A DNA stretch of 64,000 nt from Paralvinella palmiformis (GCA_025642065.1 JAODUP010000422.1:259001-323000); one strand, 5' to 3'. Numbered from the stretch's first letter, positions 23,137-36,440 are shown. Numbers and translations are program-made. The notes: generated by a model from the sequence alone, not told the origin.

Positions 23137-23518
23137 CTATATGCATATATATATATATATATATATATATGTAATTAATTACATTTACTCACACACGCAC
23201 TCACATCTGTTTGATTTTAGCAGGATTTGTTTACAGTACTTTCTGTAATCTGTACATATCCACTGTGACATATAATATTGTTTGTACCTAATGATATCAA
23301 CTATATTATTGAAATAAATTTCATATGAATTAACAATTGTAAGGTACGTGTTTCAGTCGTTATCTGTATATAGTATACCTCATATTACTGACGCGTGGGG
23401 GGCGTTTAAAATTGAATTTTTGGTCACTTACCTGTTGGATGGGTGTGATGAAAATTGTAGTATACTAAATTAACCAAGCTTTAATTGAATTTATTAATGA
23501 TGTGAATCGATAGGTGAG
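21336..23518. other. Gene-free stretch with microsatellites
   Basis: Contains (GA)n at 21632-21647, (TTG)n at 21855-21893, (TG)n at 22043-22065, (TA)n at 22393-22416, (TG)n at 22678-22710 and 22903-22922, and (CATA)n with (TA)n at 23095-23170. AATAAA at 23313-23318 could end a long transcript. No exon is supported. Confidence 0.5.
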
Positions 23519-24060
23519 TAGATGAACGAATGGATTGGTATGAGTGAGTGAGTTACCAAGTTTGTGTGGGTTGAAGGATGAGTGATTGAAGTGAAAGACC
23601 AGGTTTGTCTGAGTCAGCGAGTGATCATGTGAAAGAATGACCGCGTTTGTATGGGTAGGATGGTGAGTGAGTGAGTGAGTGAATGACCAAGTTGGTATGG
23701 GTTAGTGATTGAGTGGCCAGGTTGTTAGAAGTGAGTGATTGAGTGACCAGGTTGAAAGAATTGAGTGACTAGATTGGTATGATTAAGTCCCAGGCTGATA
23801 TAAGCGAGTGATTGAATGAACAGATTTAATTGAGTGATTAAGTGACCAGGCTGGTGTGATTGAGTGACCAGGTTGAAAGAAGTGAGTGATTGAGTGACTA
23901 GATTGGTATGATTAAGTGACCAGGCTGATATAAGCGAGTGATTGAATGAACAGAGTGATTGAGTGACCAGATTGATACGAGTGAGGGGGTGATTGAACAG
24001 ATTGATAAAAGTGAGTGATTTATTGAATGATCCAGATAGCTATGGATGAATAAATAAAGA
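23519..24060. repeat. Degenerate GAGTGA-type minisatellite
   Basis: Loose tandem units built from GAGTGATTGAGTGACCAGGT with variable fillers, in about 540 bp. Two larger blocks (about 23757-23810 and 23880-23950) are near-duplicates of each other, indicating higher-order copying. No coding frame persists. Confidence 0.8.
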
Positions 24061-24256
24061 TTTTGTTCAATATTATATAATTGGACTTACTTTAAACAGA
24101 CGACTGACTGTCTGTTTTATTTGGGAAATGAAATATCATAATATTGTATCAAGTTGAAGCCTCCCATGATAATAATAATAATAGAATTAATATTTGATAC
24201 AGCGCCATGATGAATGTAAGTTTCTTCCAAGTCGCTTTACACTGAACACAAAATTA

Positions 24257-24576
24257 ACTCTGGTCATCTAGTCAGATACTATTGCAGGTGCCAGTGTCTC
24301 GGCTCAAGTCCTATGGTGATTGTGCATTTAGTGTTGCAGCCCTCACTTTGTGGAATAGGTAGGTTGCCGGCAGATATTTGAAATGCGTCGTCTCTTGAAA
24401 ATTTCTAAAAACACACCTATTCGCTTTCACAGATAAATAATAATTATCTTTTAAATCTTTACAGGGTTTTTACAGACACATTATTTGGGGTATTATTATA
24501 TTACATATTATTTGTACAGCGCCTTTGAATGGCTCCTGCTAGTAAGGGCGCTTTATTAAATATACATTATTATTAA
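24257..24576 (+). mobile_element. LINE 3' fragment, copy A
   Basis: Matches the end of the reverse-transcriptase ORF and 3' tail of the copy at 26895-27845, starting at the segment equal to about 27511 and running through AGCGCCTTTGAATGGCTCCT to a short ATT tail. It is strongly 5'-truncated, as expected of non-LTR retrotransposition. The coding part is broken by frame errors. Confidence 0.85.
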
Positions 24577-25782
24577 AGACATGTTCCAACTGACAGCACA
24601 AACACATTTTTACACAAATGTACGCATAGAGTAGTTTATAAATATTATAAACAGATTAATTTAAATAAAGGGGTACTAGAACATTAAACAATATTTCTTT
24701 ATTTCCTGAAAATTTAATACAACCAGGAAATTTATGAGCTAATTTGAGAGCTGATACTCGGAAAGATTTTTCTCCATAAATTGCACAGCTGCCAACCATT
24801 ACGATTTCTGCGGAATCTTTACGATTTTCTGTTCTTCATTACGCCCGTACTCTACAAAGTACGATAAATCTGCCTTTTCCCGTAATACTAAACAGTTCCA
24901 TACGGTCCAGTTCTGTCCCTGTCTTAGCCGCACACTATATCACATGGCTGGCTTGTATTTTATGGAGTATCCCCAGGTTGTCGCTTGTTCTATGATGCTC
25001 ATCACACGGCAGTTGCTTTAGACCACATGGTTTGAAAGCCTTTGCTGTGCCAGCGAATCGGAATGGTGTATTTTGTTTCTCATTTCTCATCAAAACCAAG
25101 ACAGTTTTCTGCCACAGCACATCCTCCAAAATTCTCAGTAGCTTGACTGTGCACAAAGTATTCCTCATTCCAATACTTTTCTGGCTTAAAGGCAAAGGGC
25201 GTTTGGTACTTATCAAATACTCATGAAAAAGTGATACTCCATATTATCAAATGTTAGAACTGAAATAACAGTATATACAATGCGGTTTGGTCTTTTAACT
25301 GAATCAACTGATAAATAATACAGCAATCCTATGAAGATTTTAGTACAGTGTAGAATATGTAGGGTAATCATTTACTGAAAGTGCAGGCTTGTGTTTATTT
25401 AATTTAAATGTGAGCAAAATCAGATTAAGTGAAAAAAGCCAGTTGAACCTTTCACAAAAGAATACCTATGATGATAAATTGTTTTGGTATCGATAAATAT
25501 GATTAATTACGCAGTTTTATGATGTTTGGTGTCTTGTGAACCGTAGGTCACGTTTCGCGTGAAAATGATTACTATTTCAATTTTTAAATGCTGGCAGCTA
25601 TGAAACTGTTGTGTGCATTATGTCCCCCCCCCCTCAAAAAAAAACCTAACAATATTTTTATATATTGGTACCACCCAGTAGTTTGGATGTGAGAAATAGG
25701 ATCATGTACTCTGGTGTAAAACGTACAGGTAGCCAATGTAGTTGGATGAAAACCGGCGTATTATGCTCTCTTAATAGAAGTA
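24577..25782. other. Unassigned sequence with a probable repeat fragment
   Basis: The stretch 24785-24890 (TGCCAACCATTACGATTTCT onward) has the look of an interspersed repeat, but I cannot bound it. A 93-aa minus-strand frame at 24935-25216 is not recognised. A C/A homopolymer junction occurs at 25624-25646. Confidence 0.35.
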
Positions 25783-26385
25783 GGGGAGACCGGGGAACCA
25801 CGGGCACTTAATTTTCAAATGGACCTCTATTAATGGGTTTCAGCTCTACTGGCTGTATCTTTTTTGGAATATAGAGCCTTAAACATACATATCATTGTTT
25901 CGGAGATTTAAGTCTATCCATGATAGTTTTGTCTAAAAACCGATGTTATTGTCTACATAAATAATGCCCATAGAACCACTGCCTGGGACACCTTGGACAG
26001 CATGCTGGGGCACTATGGACAGGAGAATATTACTAGGTTAAGTATATTTATTGGATGTATAACCAATGCATGTTTGCCTTAGATGTGCAGAGTCATAAAA
26101 CCGAGTTAATTAATCTATCAATGATAGGAATAACCATAAATAAATCAGTTTAAAAACGTACATAAATCTTATTTATTGAACATAACGTAACATGAACATT
26201 CTAAATCAGTATCTTAAATAACAATAGATTATATAACTGAGATTATCTTGGATTGTACATTGACTTGTAGACCTATCTGTTTGTTTGGTGCTGGCTGCTG
26301 GTTGATCTCTGTCGCTGGCTGCTCATTTGTCTCTGGATGTTGTGTGACCTCTAGACTTATCTGTTCATTGAGTGCTGGCCATCAT

Positions 26386-26894
26386 CTAGTGCTGGTTGCG
26401 AAAATGCACTCTGGGAAATACAAATATTAGAGGGATGCTATTTACAATAACATTCACCCAGGCATACATAGTTACCAGTCCTTCTCTTTCTCCAGAAGTG
26501 ACATGTCCTATTTGTTTCATGCCTGTTGGTACTATTACTCTATCCGGCTTGTGCACTGTCGTTAAACCTGTCTCATAAAGGTTAAAGATTCTTTCTGGAC
26601 TAAACTTATAACGAGTCATCATCATTGCCTCAAGGTTGTCAAAGAATTGGCCGACCGTTGCTCTATTGAAGCATATAGCACGACCAAGGCTGATTGCTTC
26701 GGGCTTACGAAGGCTAATGGTTGTGTGCCGCTTAAGAAAACTGGATAACCAATCTTCACCAGCTTGCTCTTTCTTCTGCCGTGAAGTTGGAATGCGGTCT
26801 TTGTCAACATTTCTAATAGCCAACTGAAATGCAATTCGCTTGCATCTTTTGGGGATAGTCCATGGTACATTTTTGCTGATGTCATCAGGTACTG
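26386..26894 (-). pseudogene. pogo-like transposase, part of DDE domain
   Basis: Minus strand. It reads DISKNVPWTIPKRCKRIAFQ, then EDWLSSFLKRH, FFDNLEAM, ERIFNLYETGLTTV, and VTSGEREGLV, ending IFVFPRVHF and a stop. The order is that of pogo/jerky-type transposases. Where the family has N-L-D-E-T-G, this copy has Tyr for the catalytic Asp (FNLYETG), so it cannot be active. The second half of the DDE core is missing after FPRVHF. Near 26880 one base is lost (QYLM in one frame, DISKN in the next). Confidence 0.88.
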
Positions 26895-27705
26895 ACAATG
26901 AGTTAAATTTCTCCTCTTCCTTGAAGAATTTAGAACATTGTATTGCCGATATCCGGCTATGGATGACTCAAAATCTTCTAAAACTAAATGATAATAAAAC
27001 AAATATTTTATATTTGGCATCACACATTGTGTTAAATCCCTAAAGACACCAGCATTACAGATGAGTGCATCTTCGATTACCCCTAATGGGTCAGTAAAAA
27101 ATCTAGGGGTTATTTTTGACCAATGTATTAACATGCATGAACATGTCACATCAGTATGCCGAACTGCCTACTACCATCTTAAGAACATCCACTGTTTAAA
27201 AGCATTCTTGACACAAGAATCACTTGTAACTGTAGTTCATGCCTTTGTTACATCTCGTATAGACTATTGTAACTCCCTGTTATATGGCATATCTGATTAT
27301 AACATTAATCGCCTTCAGCGAATTCAGAATAGTGCAGCTCGCATTGTAACAAATACTAGAAAATATGATCATATTACCCCAATTCTTCAAAAACTACATT
27401 GGCTACCTGTTATCCATTTTAAGATTCTGTTAATAACTTATAAATCTATTAATGATATGGCGCCAGAATACCTGTGTGAACTGGTTTCCATTAGAAAGTC
27501 ATCCCGAAAACTCAGGTCATCCAGTCAGATACTATTGCAGGTGCCAGTGTCTCGGCTCAAGTCATATGGTGATTGTGCATTTAGTGTTGCAGCCCCCAAT
27601 TTGTGGAATAAGTTGCCGGCAAATATTAGAAATTCGTCGTGTCTTGGAAATTTTAAATCTCTTCTAAAAACACACCTATTTAAGGTCGCTTTCACAGATA
27701 AATAA
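26895..27705 (+). pseudogene. Non-LTR retrotransposon reverse transcriptase, C-terminal part (CR1/L2/Rex1-like)
   Basis: The frame opens with NELNFSSSLKNLEHC and WMTQNLLKLNDNKT. It is shifted by one lost base near 27019 (the sister copy has an extra C) and continues as MSASSITPNGSVKNLGVIFD, YCNSLLYGI, RLQRIQNSAARIVTNT, LHWLPV, FKILLITYKSINDMAPEYL and LWNKLP to a stop at 27703-27705. The thumb and C-terminal signature (NSAARI.T....HITPIL..LHWLPV) is that of jockey/CR1-group LINEs. The YxDD core is not in this copy; the minus-strand copy has it. Confidence 0.9.
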
Positions 27706-27845
27706 TTATTATCTTTTAAATAATTACAGGGTTTTTACAGACATTATTTGGGGTATTATTATATTACATATTATTTGTACAGCGCCTTTGAATGGCTCCT
27801 GCTAGTAAGGGCGCTTTATTAAATATACATTATTATTATTATTAG
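26895..27845 (+). mobile_element. LINE fragment, copy B, nested in the pogo element
   Basis: A 5'-truncated non-LTR retrotransposon running from NELNFSSSLKNLE in the reverse-transcriptase ORF to a 3' tail ending AAATATACATT(ATT)n. It sits on the plus strand inside the minus-strand transposase, so it is younger than the pogo copy. Its sequence closely matches copies at 24257 (+) and 41232 (-), defining one family. Confidence 0.9.
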
Positions 27846-27846
27846 T

Positions 27847-28046
27847 TCTGTTTCATCATCTTTGCTGACAATTTGGCGGTGATTAAAATTGGCCTTGAAT
27901 GTTCCAAGTTGAATAGCATTCATTTTCTTTACATATCTCTGTAAAGTAGCTCGTGGAATATTCATGTCTCTAGCAACAGAAGCAGTTTTTTTCCCATCAA
28001 CCAGTACTTGGTAAACAGCACTTCTCATGTTTTTGTCTGACGTCAT
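27847..28046 (-). pseudogene. pogo-like transposase, N-terminal HTH part
   Basis: On the minus strand from about 28046: MTSDKNMRSAVYQVLVDGKK, then TASVARDMNIPRATLQRYVK and, after a linker, SKDDETEL. This is the Pipsqueak/CENP-B-like helix-turn-helix (AV..V..GKKT...A....IP.ATL.RYVK) that binds transposon ends. It stops where the LINE tail begins. It would have continued in the fragment at 26386-26894. Confidence 0.8.
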
Positions 28047-28776
28047 GGCTCTCACTATTGTTTCTAATCTGCAATATAAAGACCAGTTATAGCCTAACAA
28101 AGGGTATAATTCATAACTGAATTAGCCTATTTTATCAAAATAATGTGATGTAATGTGACAATTGCATTTTGGTGTCAATATTTTAATGGCATTATTATGG
28201 AATTCAACCAGTACATATTTGTATAAGCTAAAGAATTTACAAAAGTAATATATTGATGTTAATCCATCAAAATATTTCTCAAATTGCATTATAATACTAA
28301 TACATTACGGCCTGTAATTTAACTGATTACATCAAATACCCGGGGTACGATAGGCACTGGGTTGGGTACCACAGGATATGCTCATAGTACCCCGCCCATG
28401 GTACCCCAGGTCTAGCTAACTCAGAACCATATGTGCTCTATGGCCCTGTGGTCTTTTAATTTATATAGTATCAGTCACTTCTGTCTTCAGAATAATCACT
28501 CCATTCGTGGAAACAAGTACTGTGAAAGCATTACACAGCAATTTGAAAATATAAAGAAATACAATACACTTGAAAAATATTATTTACATGTATCTGAAAC
28601 AGATCTGGCGTGACAAAACGATGAAAAATTATCTGCACTGCTCGTTACTCAAATGTGTGAGGTTTTAGTATTCAGAGTAAACACCAGGTTGCAGCACGGC
28701 TCTATAACTAAATGGCATAACGGCTAAAAAGCCAATGTTCAAGGTTCCCCAGTGCCCATGAATCCCCGGTTTCCCC

Positions 28777-29515
28777 AACATAGGTACATCATGAAGATCA
28801 TCTTGTGATTTGATTACCTGATCATCTCATTAACAATAATAATTTCGTAGTGATGGAGCCTCGAAGATCAAATTGGTAAAGCATATTTTACTTCATAACT
28901 GCCTTCGGTATTTATTACTTAATAGAAAATACAGAAGATGGAAGAGATTTACTGATATTAATAGTTTGGCGAACTTATCAATCTTCTTATGATTCATTTT
29001 AAATCACTATTCCTGGCAAAAATGCATAAAATAAAACTTTAAGCGAATCATTATGCTAATGTCAAGAGAGAAATATCTTCATTATATTAATAAAGCTAAA
29101 TGTTTTCAAAACAAATAGCAATTTGCCGAATATAATAATTTTTTGCATTTACTCAAAACACAATCAAGTTCAAATATGTACCAACGATAAAAATTGACAA
29201 TTTTTGCCAAACAGCATTTCTAACTTTTTCTTCTCATACAGACTAACTCAGTGTAATGGGCTATCGTAGTTTAGTGAGTGATTTTGTTATATTCCGTTTA
29301 TATTCACAACATATTTCAATATCATAATATAATTACTAAAACATATTTCATCCTTCAACCCATCTCAGTTCAGTTGTTTGGTCAGATTAGTCTGTCGTGA
29401 GCATAAAAATGCAGTAAAACGGCGAATATTTCTATTGGTTCATAAAACGTCAAGAGTTTAGATATACAGGTAGCAATATAATTATTAGATAGAAGATAAA
29501 GGTACTGCAGGTGTT
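28777..29515. other. AT-rich sequence without recognisable features
   Basis: I see no exon, repeat or mobile-element end here. Confidence 0.5.
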
Positions 29516-29586
29516 TTATGAGCGCACGCACGCACAGACGCACGCACGCACACACGCACGCACACACACACACACACACACACACT
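29516..29586. repeat. (CGCA)n/(CA)n microsatellite
   Basis: Mixed GCACGCAC and CACA repeats, just before the first copy of the 1.26-kb tandem unit. A much longer (AC)n tract follows the second copy. Confidence 0.95.
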
Positions 29587-29627
29587 GTAAGGGCTACATC
29601 GCGTTACGGAATCTACAGACCACCGAA

Positions 29628-31348
29628 GTCAGCATCTGAGGTGTCGAAATGTTTTATATACAGGTTTCTTTTGGACCACAGAAAATTATGTTGAATGTAA
29701 ACTGTGGTGTCAAAATAGTTTATGATATGTATGTAGCAAGTCACCATTGAACCACACGCACGTGTTGTTTGTTGCGAGCTGTGGTATCAAATGGTATGTT
29801 TTTACGTGCTTCCGCTTTTTGCGTGACATATTTGTCGCGTACGAAAAGCGAATTAGCTGGTTCCCACAGGCTGGTGAGTAGACCAGACACATGCTTAGGT
29901 ATACGCACACATTTATCAATATGTGGAGGTATGGAACATTTTATTTTTAGATTAATGTATGTATAGTTGTATTTAGATTTATGGAGGTAGGTTTCGAAGG
30001 ATGTTTAGATATGTTGATGCTCTGTGCCTGTTGCCTCTTACTATGTACCCTAAAACGCCCGTGCCAGACATCTTATCTATTTCCATCCAGATTCCTTATT
30101 ACACCAATGTAAGAACGTTATGTCGTTATTACAACATGTTTGAGTTTATTAGCTTTGTTATGTATAATATAGAATCTATATTGTTGTCCTCTTATGTGGT
30201 CTGGCGAAACGACCTATTAATTCATACAATGCTGCTTGATGGATTTATACTCCTGGAGTCATTTGTTACTCCGGCAGGCATCTCCATGGGTATTAAGCTG
30301 CGGACAGAGTTTTTTCCATATTATGAGTAATTAGATTACACTGATATAGGAAATTTGTTAAATGTATAGCTATTATAATCCCGACGTGTCATTCGCAGTA
30401 TCGGAGATCTGCCTGAAATCTGCTGTTCTCGACCATGGGTCAAATAGATCAAGTGGATAGGCACTTTAATTTAGATCCCACCACACCTAACTGCATATAC
30501 TTAGGGACGCTAAATTAAGCGTGAATGAACGTTCCCTTAGTGATGAACGGAAATGTATGAGGGTTAGCTGTTAGGTTCGAGTAAATCGTAGTATTTACTC
30601 AGGATTGAGACGATATTTCGTTGTAGTCCAGTAATAATCCATTGCGCAGTATTGCTACTTTGTTTTTATTTTAGTTAAATCGCTTCAGTGAGTCCATACT
30701 GAGTTAGTGTACATTCTCTTTGTTATGAACAAACTGTAATGTTTGTTAACACGCTGAGGGTATATAAAAGGCTTAAATTTTCAATTAGGTTAGAGAAGAA
30801 CTTCGACGCCAGACCAGTCGGACGTGTATTGATACATGGTTCATATAGGTAGGATTTATTCAGTTATTCGAACCCAGAATAAAGCTGAGGTCAGCATCTG
30901 AGGTGTCGAAATGCTTTATATACAGGTTTCTTTTGGACCAGAAAATTACTGTTGAATGTAAACTGTGGTGTCAAAATAGTTTATGATATGCATATAGCAA
31001 GTCACCATTGAACCACAGGCACGTGTTGTTTGTTGCGAGCTGTGGTATCAAATGGTATGTTTTTACGTGCTTCCGCTTTTTGTACGTAGCCTGCATGTAG
31101 CCGCTTTCCTGTGGGCGTGACATATTTGTCGCGTACGAAAAGCGAATTAGCTGGTTCCCACAGACTGATGAGTAGACCAGACACATGCTTAGGTATACGC
31201 ACACATCTATCAATATGTGGAGGTATGGAAAATTTGATTTTTAGATTAATGTATGTATAGTTGTATTTAGATTTATGGAGGTAGGTCTCGAAGGATGTTT
31301 AGATATGTTGATGCTCTGTGCCTGTTGCCTCTTACTATGTTCCCTAAA
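29628..31348 (+). mobile_element. LTR-like tandem element: direct repeats of 427 and 459 bp around 835 bp
   Basis: 29628-30054 and 30890-31348 are direct repeats beginning GTCAGCATCTGAGGTGTCGA and ending TTACTATGT.CCCTAAA. The second has a roughly 31-bp insertion near 31085 and small differences. Between them lie TATATAAAAG (30761-30770) and AATAAA (30878-30883), 110 bp apart, just upstream of the second repeat, as in the promoter and R region of an LTR. No gag, pol or protease is visible. Options are a non-autonomous LTR element, a Penelope-like tandem arrangement, or a 1.26-kb satellite unit with a truncated second copy. Confidence 0.6.
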
Positions 31349-32395
<1,047 letters not shown>

Positions 32396-32435
<40 letters not shown>

Positions 32436-32460
32436 ACCAATGTGAAATATATATATATTA

Positions 32461-32516
<56 letters not shown>

Positions 32517-32518
32517 CT
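32396..32518. repeat. (TA)n microsatellites
   Basis: Two long TA arrays (32396-32433 and 32469-32513) separated by a short unique spacer that carries its own short TA run (32448-32458). Confidence 0.95.
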
Positions 32519-32952
32519 ATAAGCGAAATAGTTAAATGAATTCATTAACACAAACAACATCTGTAACATTCATCATATAATTTTAGCTGGCACAAAACAA
32601 TACATTATATTATTATAAAATGTACTCATCAGTCTAGTTCTATCAACAATATTTGTTGTATAATTCACCAAATGAAGAGTTTAAAAAACGTTCTACATAT
32701 TATCTCCCTAGTTGTTCATATTTCTAGCAAACATCAGGTATTTTTTTAGGGAGACGTGTAGTTTACAGGGTTTCTTTTTTGATCAGATGTTAACACCATG
32801 ATTTGTTGTGTTTTATTCGTACAATCAGTCCGTGGCTTGTTGTCATTAAGTCAAGGACACTTAATGATGAGTGTTCGGACTTTGTAAAAAATATTTTAAT
32901 TATGATATACAATTTTTACTGGGTATTTAACAAACTATTATAAATATACTTG

Positions 32953-33045
32953 ATTGATGATTGATGTTTTACGGCCAGTTTTGTGCACATGGTAGGCTAA
33001 ATGGGTCGAGCGGCCTTCAAAGGTAATGAGGCGAATTGAATAATG
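32953..33045 (-). mobile_element. SINE 3' fragment, inverted
   Basis: The reverse complement matches the 3' half of the SINE at 33129-33318 (CGCCTCATTACCTTTG, CCCATTTAGCCTACC, GCACAAAA, GGCCGTAAAACATCAATCAT). With the full copy it forms an inverted pair about 85 bp apart. Confidence 0.85.
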
Positions 33046-33093
33046 AAACCCCCTTCAGATATGAACTGTATTAATGCACCAAATGGTAATTCT

Positions 33094-33128
<35 letters not shown>

Positions 33129-33316
33129 GGGCGCCTCCGTGGTCTAGCGGTAGCGTGTTGAACTACAGATCACTACCACCCGTGTTCAAATCTCGGCGTG
33201 GGCATATCTGAAGGTTGTTTCGTCTTTGACTTCGCCTCATTACCTTTGGAGGTCACTCGGCCCATTTAGCCTACCTAGTGCACAAAAGTGGCCATAAAAC
33301 ATCAATCATCATCATC

Positions 33317-33318
<2 letters not shown>
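33129..33318 (+). mobile_element. tRNA-derived SINE, full-length copy
   Basis: The head GGGCGCCTCCGTGGTCTAGC is followed by GGTAGCG (box A at about 33140-33153), with box B GTTCAAATC at 33184-33192. An unrelated body ends in AACATCAATCATCATCATCAT. The insertion lies between two (TA)n arrays (33100-33128 and 33319-33345). The acceptor arms pair poorly, which fits a SINE rather than a functional tRNA. Fragments occur at 32953 (-) and 47524 (+). Confidence 0.8.
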
Positions 33319-33350
<32 letters not shown>

Positions 33351-33352
33351 CT

Positions 33353-33630
33353 CATATGGTAATTCTATAGCTTGAACATATAATTTATAAACATTAGATT
33401 ATGATATAGAAGCGTCGTAGGAAAACAGAAAATGATTATCTAAAAGTATAAGATAAAGCACTTTATCATTTAATAGCAATATTTAAAAATGGTATGTGAT
33501 TATTTATAGTCGGACAGTCTATTTATGGAACAGATAGTTGCGATAAGAACATAACACAGTCTGTAACAGTAGGGCTATATAAATATTCCTGATTAATGTC
33601 TAGTTGACGGCATAACGTCTAGGATTGACC

Positions 33631-33661
<31 letters not shown>

Positions 33662-33771
33662 AAAGGATTGATTTAATTACCAAATTTGACTGCCAGAAAC
33701 AGACGGACATGTAAACAAGAACACCATATACTCGGTACGAAATAGTGAAACTCGATACCGTTGCGAACGAA

Positions 33772-33817
<46 letters not shown>

Positions 33818-34881
33818 TCTTTTCTCTGTATGGGTGGCACGTTTAGTTTACTAGCATATATTAAATTGTAAGCGTTCACTGTACAACAAACTTACTTGCT
33901 CCTTTAAGCCAAATTGTGAATGCATTGGGTGTATCAAAATATTGCAACAACTAGATGAAGTGACTACTATGATTTTAAGACTGGGAAAGAAGAAGGTCAC
34001 ATTTGCAAATATCTCACAAAAGATGGAGTTTTCTGCACTAGTCTTGAAGACAAATCCGTGTTTGTTTGCTTTTTCGTTATGCTTAACTATAAGTAGAACA
34101 AATGTTATATTGGTAAGGTAATTCTCATGAACAGAAAAGAGTCTTGAAGACAGTCAATTTCGGCGTAGAAATAGCGCTCAGAATGAGGAATATTAAATGT
34201 GGATCATTTTGGATGAACTTTTCCACCGTTATCAAGGATTAAAAGTACATTTCTACCATTTCTATTCTAATTAATATGGCCTAAAGGACTCTAAAATATA
34301 CTCACATGTCCAGATTATTTAGCTAATGACAGTAGAAAAACACGTGCTTTTGTTTATTCATTTTAACGTAACTTCCGGTGGACAAAACAATGGCGCTCGG
34401 AATTTACGATGTGGGGTGTTAATGAATCTGTGTAGAACGGCACACGGTGCTATTCCTTTTCACAAACTCACATCTGCTGCGTTATGGTCATAGTACTTAG
34501 ACGTACACATTAATAACCTTCCAGATCTATCGACAGTTTCGGTTATTTTCGTACGAGGTATTGAGTAATGAAGTACGGGTCTGATGCTGATGCTTAGATA
34601 ACTGGAAGATTTTGATTAAAATTAATTATAAATAATTATTTCATAAAATTTTGACAGATCTAGGTAAACATTGAAGTCCAAGCAGGTGGTAAGCTGGACA
34701 TTGTCATGTTTACAGTAGAAGTCTAAGATAAAACACAAAATAACTAAGGGTCATAAAGGCAAAACATTTATGTGTTTGTGCTAATAATGTTTCAGGTTGT
34801 GTTTTACACCCTTCACCCCTTTTATCCCCTCATTTTATAAAACAGTTGATACAATACCCCGTATAAGCTTATAATAAGTGA

Positions 34882-34930
<49 letters not shown>

Positions 34931-35726
34931 CATTTGACATCAACAGATAGTCTCAAATTCTGATTGATTCTGTTCTGTATGACAACACACGACTCATACA
35001 ATACATTATTATATTGTAATGTATTCATCATTTGTCCATCTATGGCTACATTTCGTCGTGTTAAATAACAACATTTTATGGTTGAATTCTCCTCCTAGGA
35101 CAGAAAATTTGGTACATTCCGCTTGATAGAGCATATTGCGGCCATTTTAGCGTACATAAACGAAGAGTGACCGGGTGTGAAATATCCGTGCCAGCAACAA
35201 GCTCTAGACGGCAGACCGGTAGGTGGCGTTTCATAATAATGCGACGCGATTGGCTACGTTCATTGGGCTTCCTCATCAACTGCGGCGTTACGCCAGAACT
35301 CTAGTTAGTTCCAGAAAAAGGTATATTTTTTGCTCTTCATTCTACCGTAACAACACTTGTCGAGCGAACTGTAAACGACTCTACTTCCTCTGCGGGTATT
35401 TTGGTTGTAGAATTTTGTGGGATTGGAATTACGCCGAGAAATGGGCACATTTCCTGATAGTTAATTGTAGAGGCGATTGTTCAAGATTACTGAAAAATAA
35501 ACAAATGATCCAATACTGATTCCTAACTTAGTTTGATATTTAAAGACACGTACTGGCGAGTGAATGAGTTGCTCAACTTCAATCCTGGTCACATCGGGTC
35601 AAAAACATGGGTACGATTAGGACTTGAATCCTAATTTTAAAGTCGGCAGCATAGGATTCTAGACTCGGGATGTAGGTAATAAAAAAATATAGATTCATTG
35701 GTATCTATATCTGTATTTTAAGTGTA
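33353..35726. other. Intergenic; several (TA)n arrays
   Basis: (TA)n tracts at 33634-33659, 33774-33814 and 34887-34925. ACTTCCGGT (34371-34379, ETS consensus) stands 11 bp before an ATG that stops after ten codons. A moderately GC-rich patch at 35090-35480 has open frames on both strands but no family resemblance. Confidence 0.45.
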
Positions 35727-36328
35727 TTAAAGGGATAGTTCAACTTCATTTCAAATTTTCAGGACTAATACAGCTATACTCACAAATATCATAAATACTG
35801 TGTAAACGATCACCCACATATTAAATAGTCCAGTTCGATGTGCTGATTAATCGACTGATAATGGCCTGTGGGCGCTGCCATTTTGAAGCTAGACAGAGAC
35901 CGGAAGTCTGTAGATTCCGTACAAAAGCATGTAAACAAGTGTGAGTAAAGAATTATTCCAGAACTAAACGGCATTATCTTGTTAAAATTACATCATGAAT
36001 GATATACAACCATATTAGCTTGAGCCAGAAGGAACCTGACAAGAGGAAGATGATTCAAAATGGCTCAGATATCAACACTCAAGATAAACTATAATACGCG
36101 TCAGTCTAGAGATCGCCCATGTGACGTCAGAGCATTTCAGTTTTCTCCTTCCCGCCTTCGAATCTGACTTCCGGTGCAGCCGTAATGACGGCCCTCTAGT
36201 AATTTGGATTATTTCCCTATATCTATGATATCAGGTATATTTCGTGATTATTATTGTATAATTTTTGGTTATTGTTCTAAGGATTACATATTTAAAAAAT
36301 ATTTTCTAAGGGTGGACTGTTCATTTAA
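35727..36328. mobile_element. piggyBac-like MITE, copy 2
   Basis: 602 bp bounded by TTAA at both ends (35727-35730 and 36325-36328). The left terminus is AGGGATAGTTCAACTT; the right terminus, read on the other strand, is ATGAACAGTCCACCCTT. These match the AGGGATGGTCCACCTT of copy 1 and so define a roughly 16-bp inverted terminus. It aligns with 14454-15103 almost throughout; copy 1 has extra sequence in the middle. Confidence 0.75.
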
Positions 36329-36440
36329 GTAATTTTATACCTAGAAGATCAAAGAATACTGTTTAAATACTTCTAACTAATACGTGAACAGTGACGTCAA
36401 TTCAATAGCATCCTTGTTAAGCGCCACCTTCAGGCTGTCT

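Larger units (their letters stand above)
25783..28776 (-). mobile_element. pogo-like (Tc1/mariner superfamily) DNA transposon, interrupted by a LINE
   Basis: The left end GGGGAGACCGGGGAACCACG (25783 on) and the right end, read on the other strand, GGGGAAACCGGGGATTCATG (from 28776) form about 26-bp inverted repeats, both followed by GGCACT. Inside, on the minus strand, lie an N-terminal HTH fragment and a DDE-domain fragment of a pogo/CENP-B-type transposase, split by a LINE. Both transposase parts are damaged. A TA dinucleotide precedes the left end; the right side is less clear. Sub-terminal copies of GGCACT and GGGGTAC motifs occur at both ends. Confidence 0.85.

Noticed and set aside
30001..30330. 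109-codon open frame in the LTR-like element
   Set aside because: Starts inside the first direct repeat and ends in unique sequence, with hydrophobic, motif-free translation; no gag or pol signature.
33129..33203. tRNA gene
   Set aside because: Box A and B are present, but the acceptor arms pair poorly and the sequence continues into a repeated SINE body with copies elsewhere.
34371..34422. ETS site followed by ATGGCG as a housekeeping-gene start
   Set aside because: The frame stops after ten codons and there is no convincing donor before the stop.
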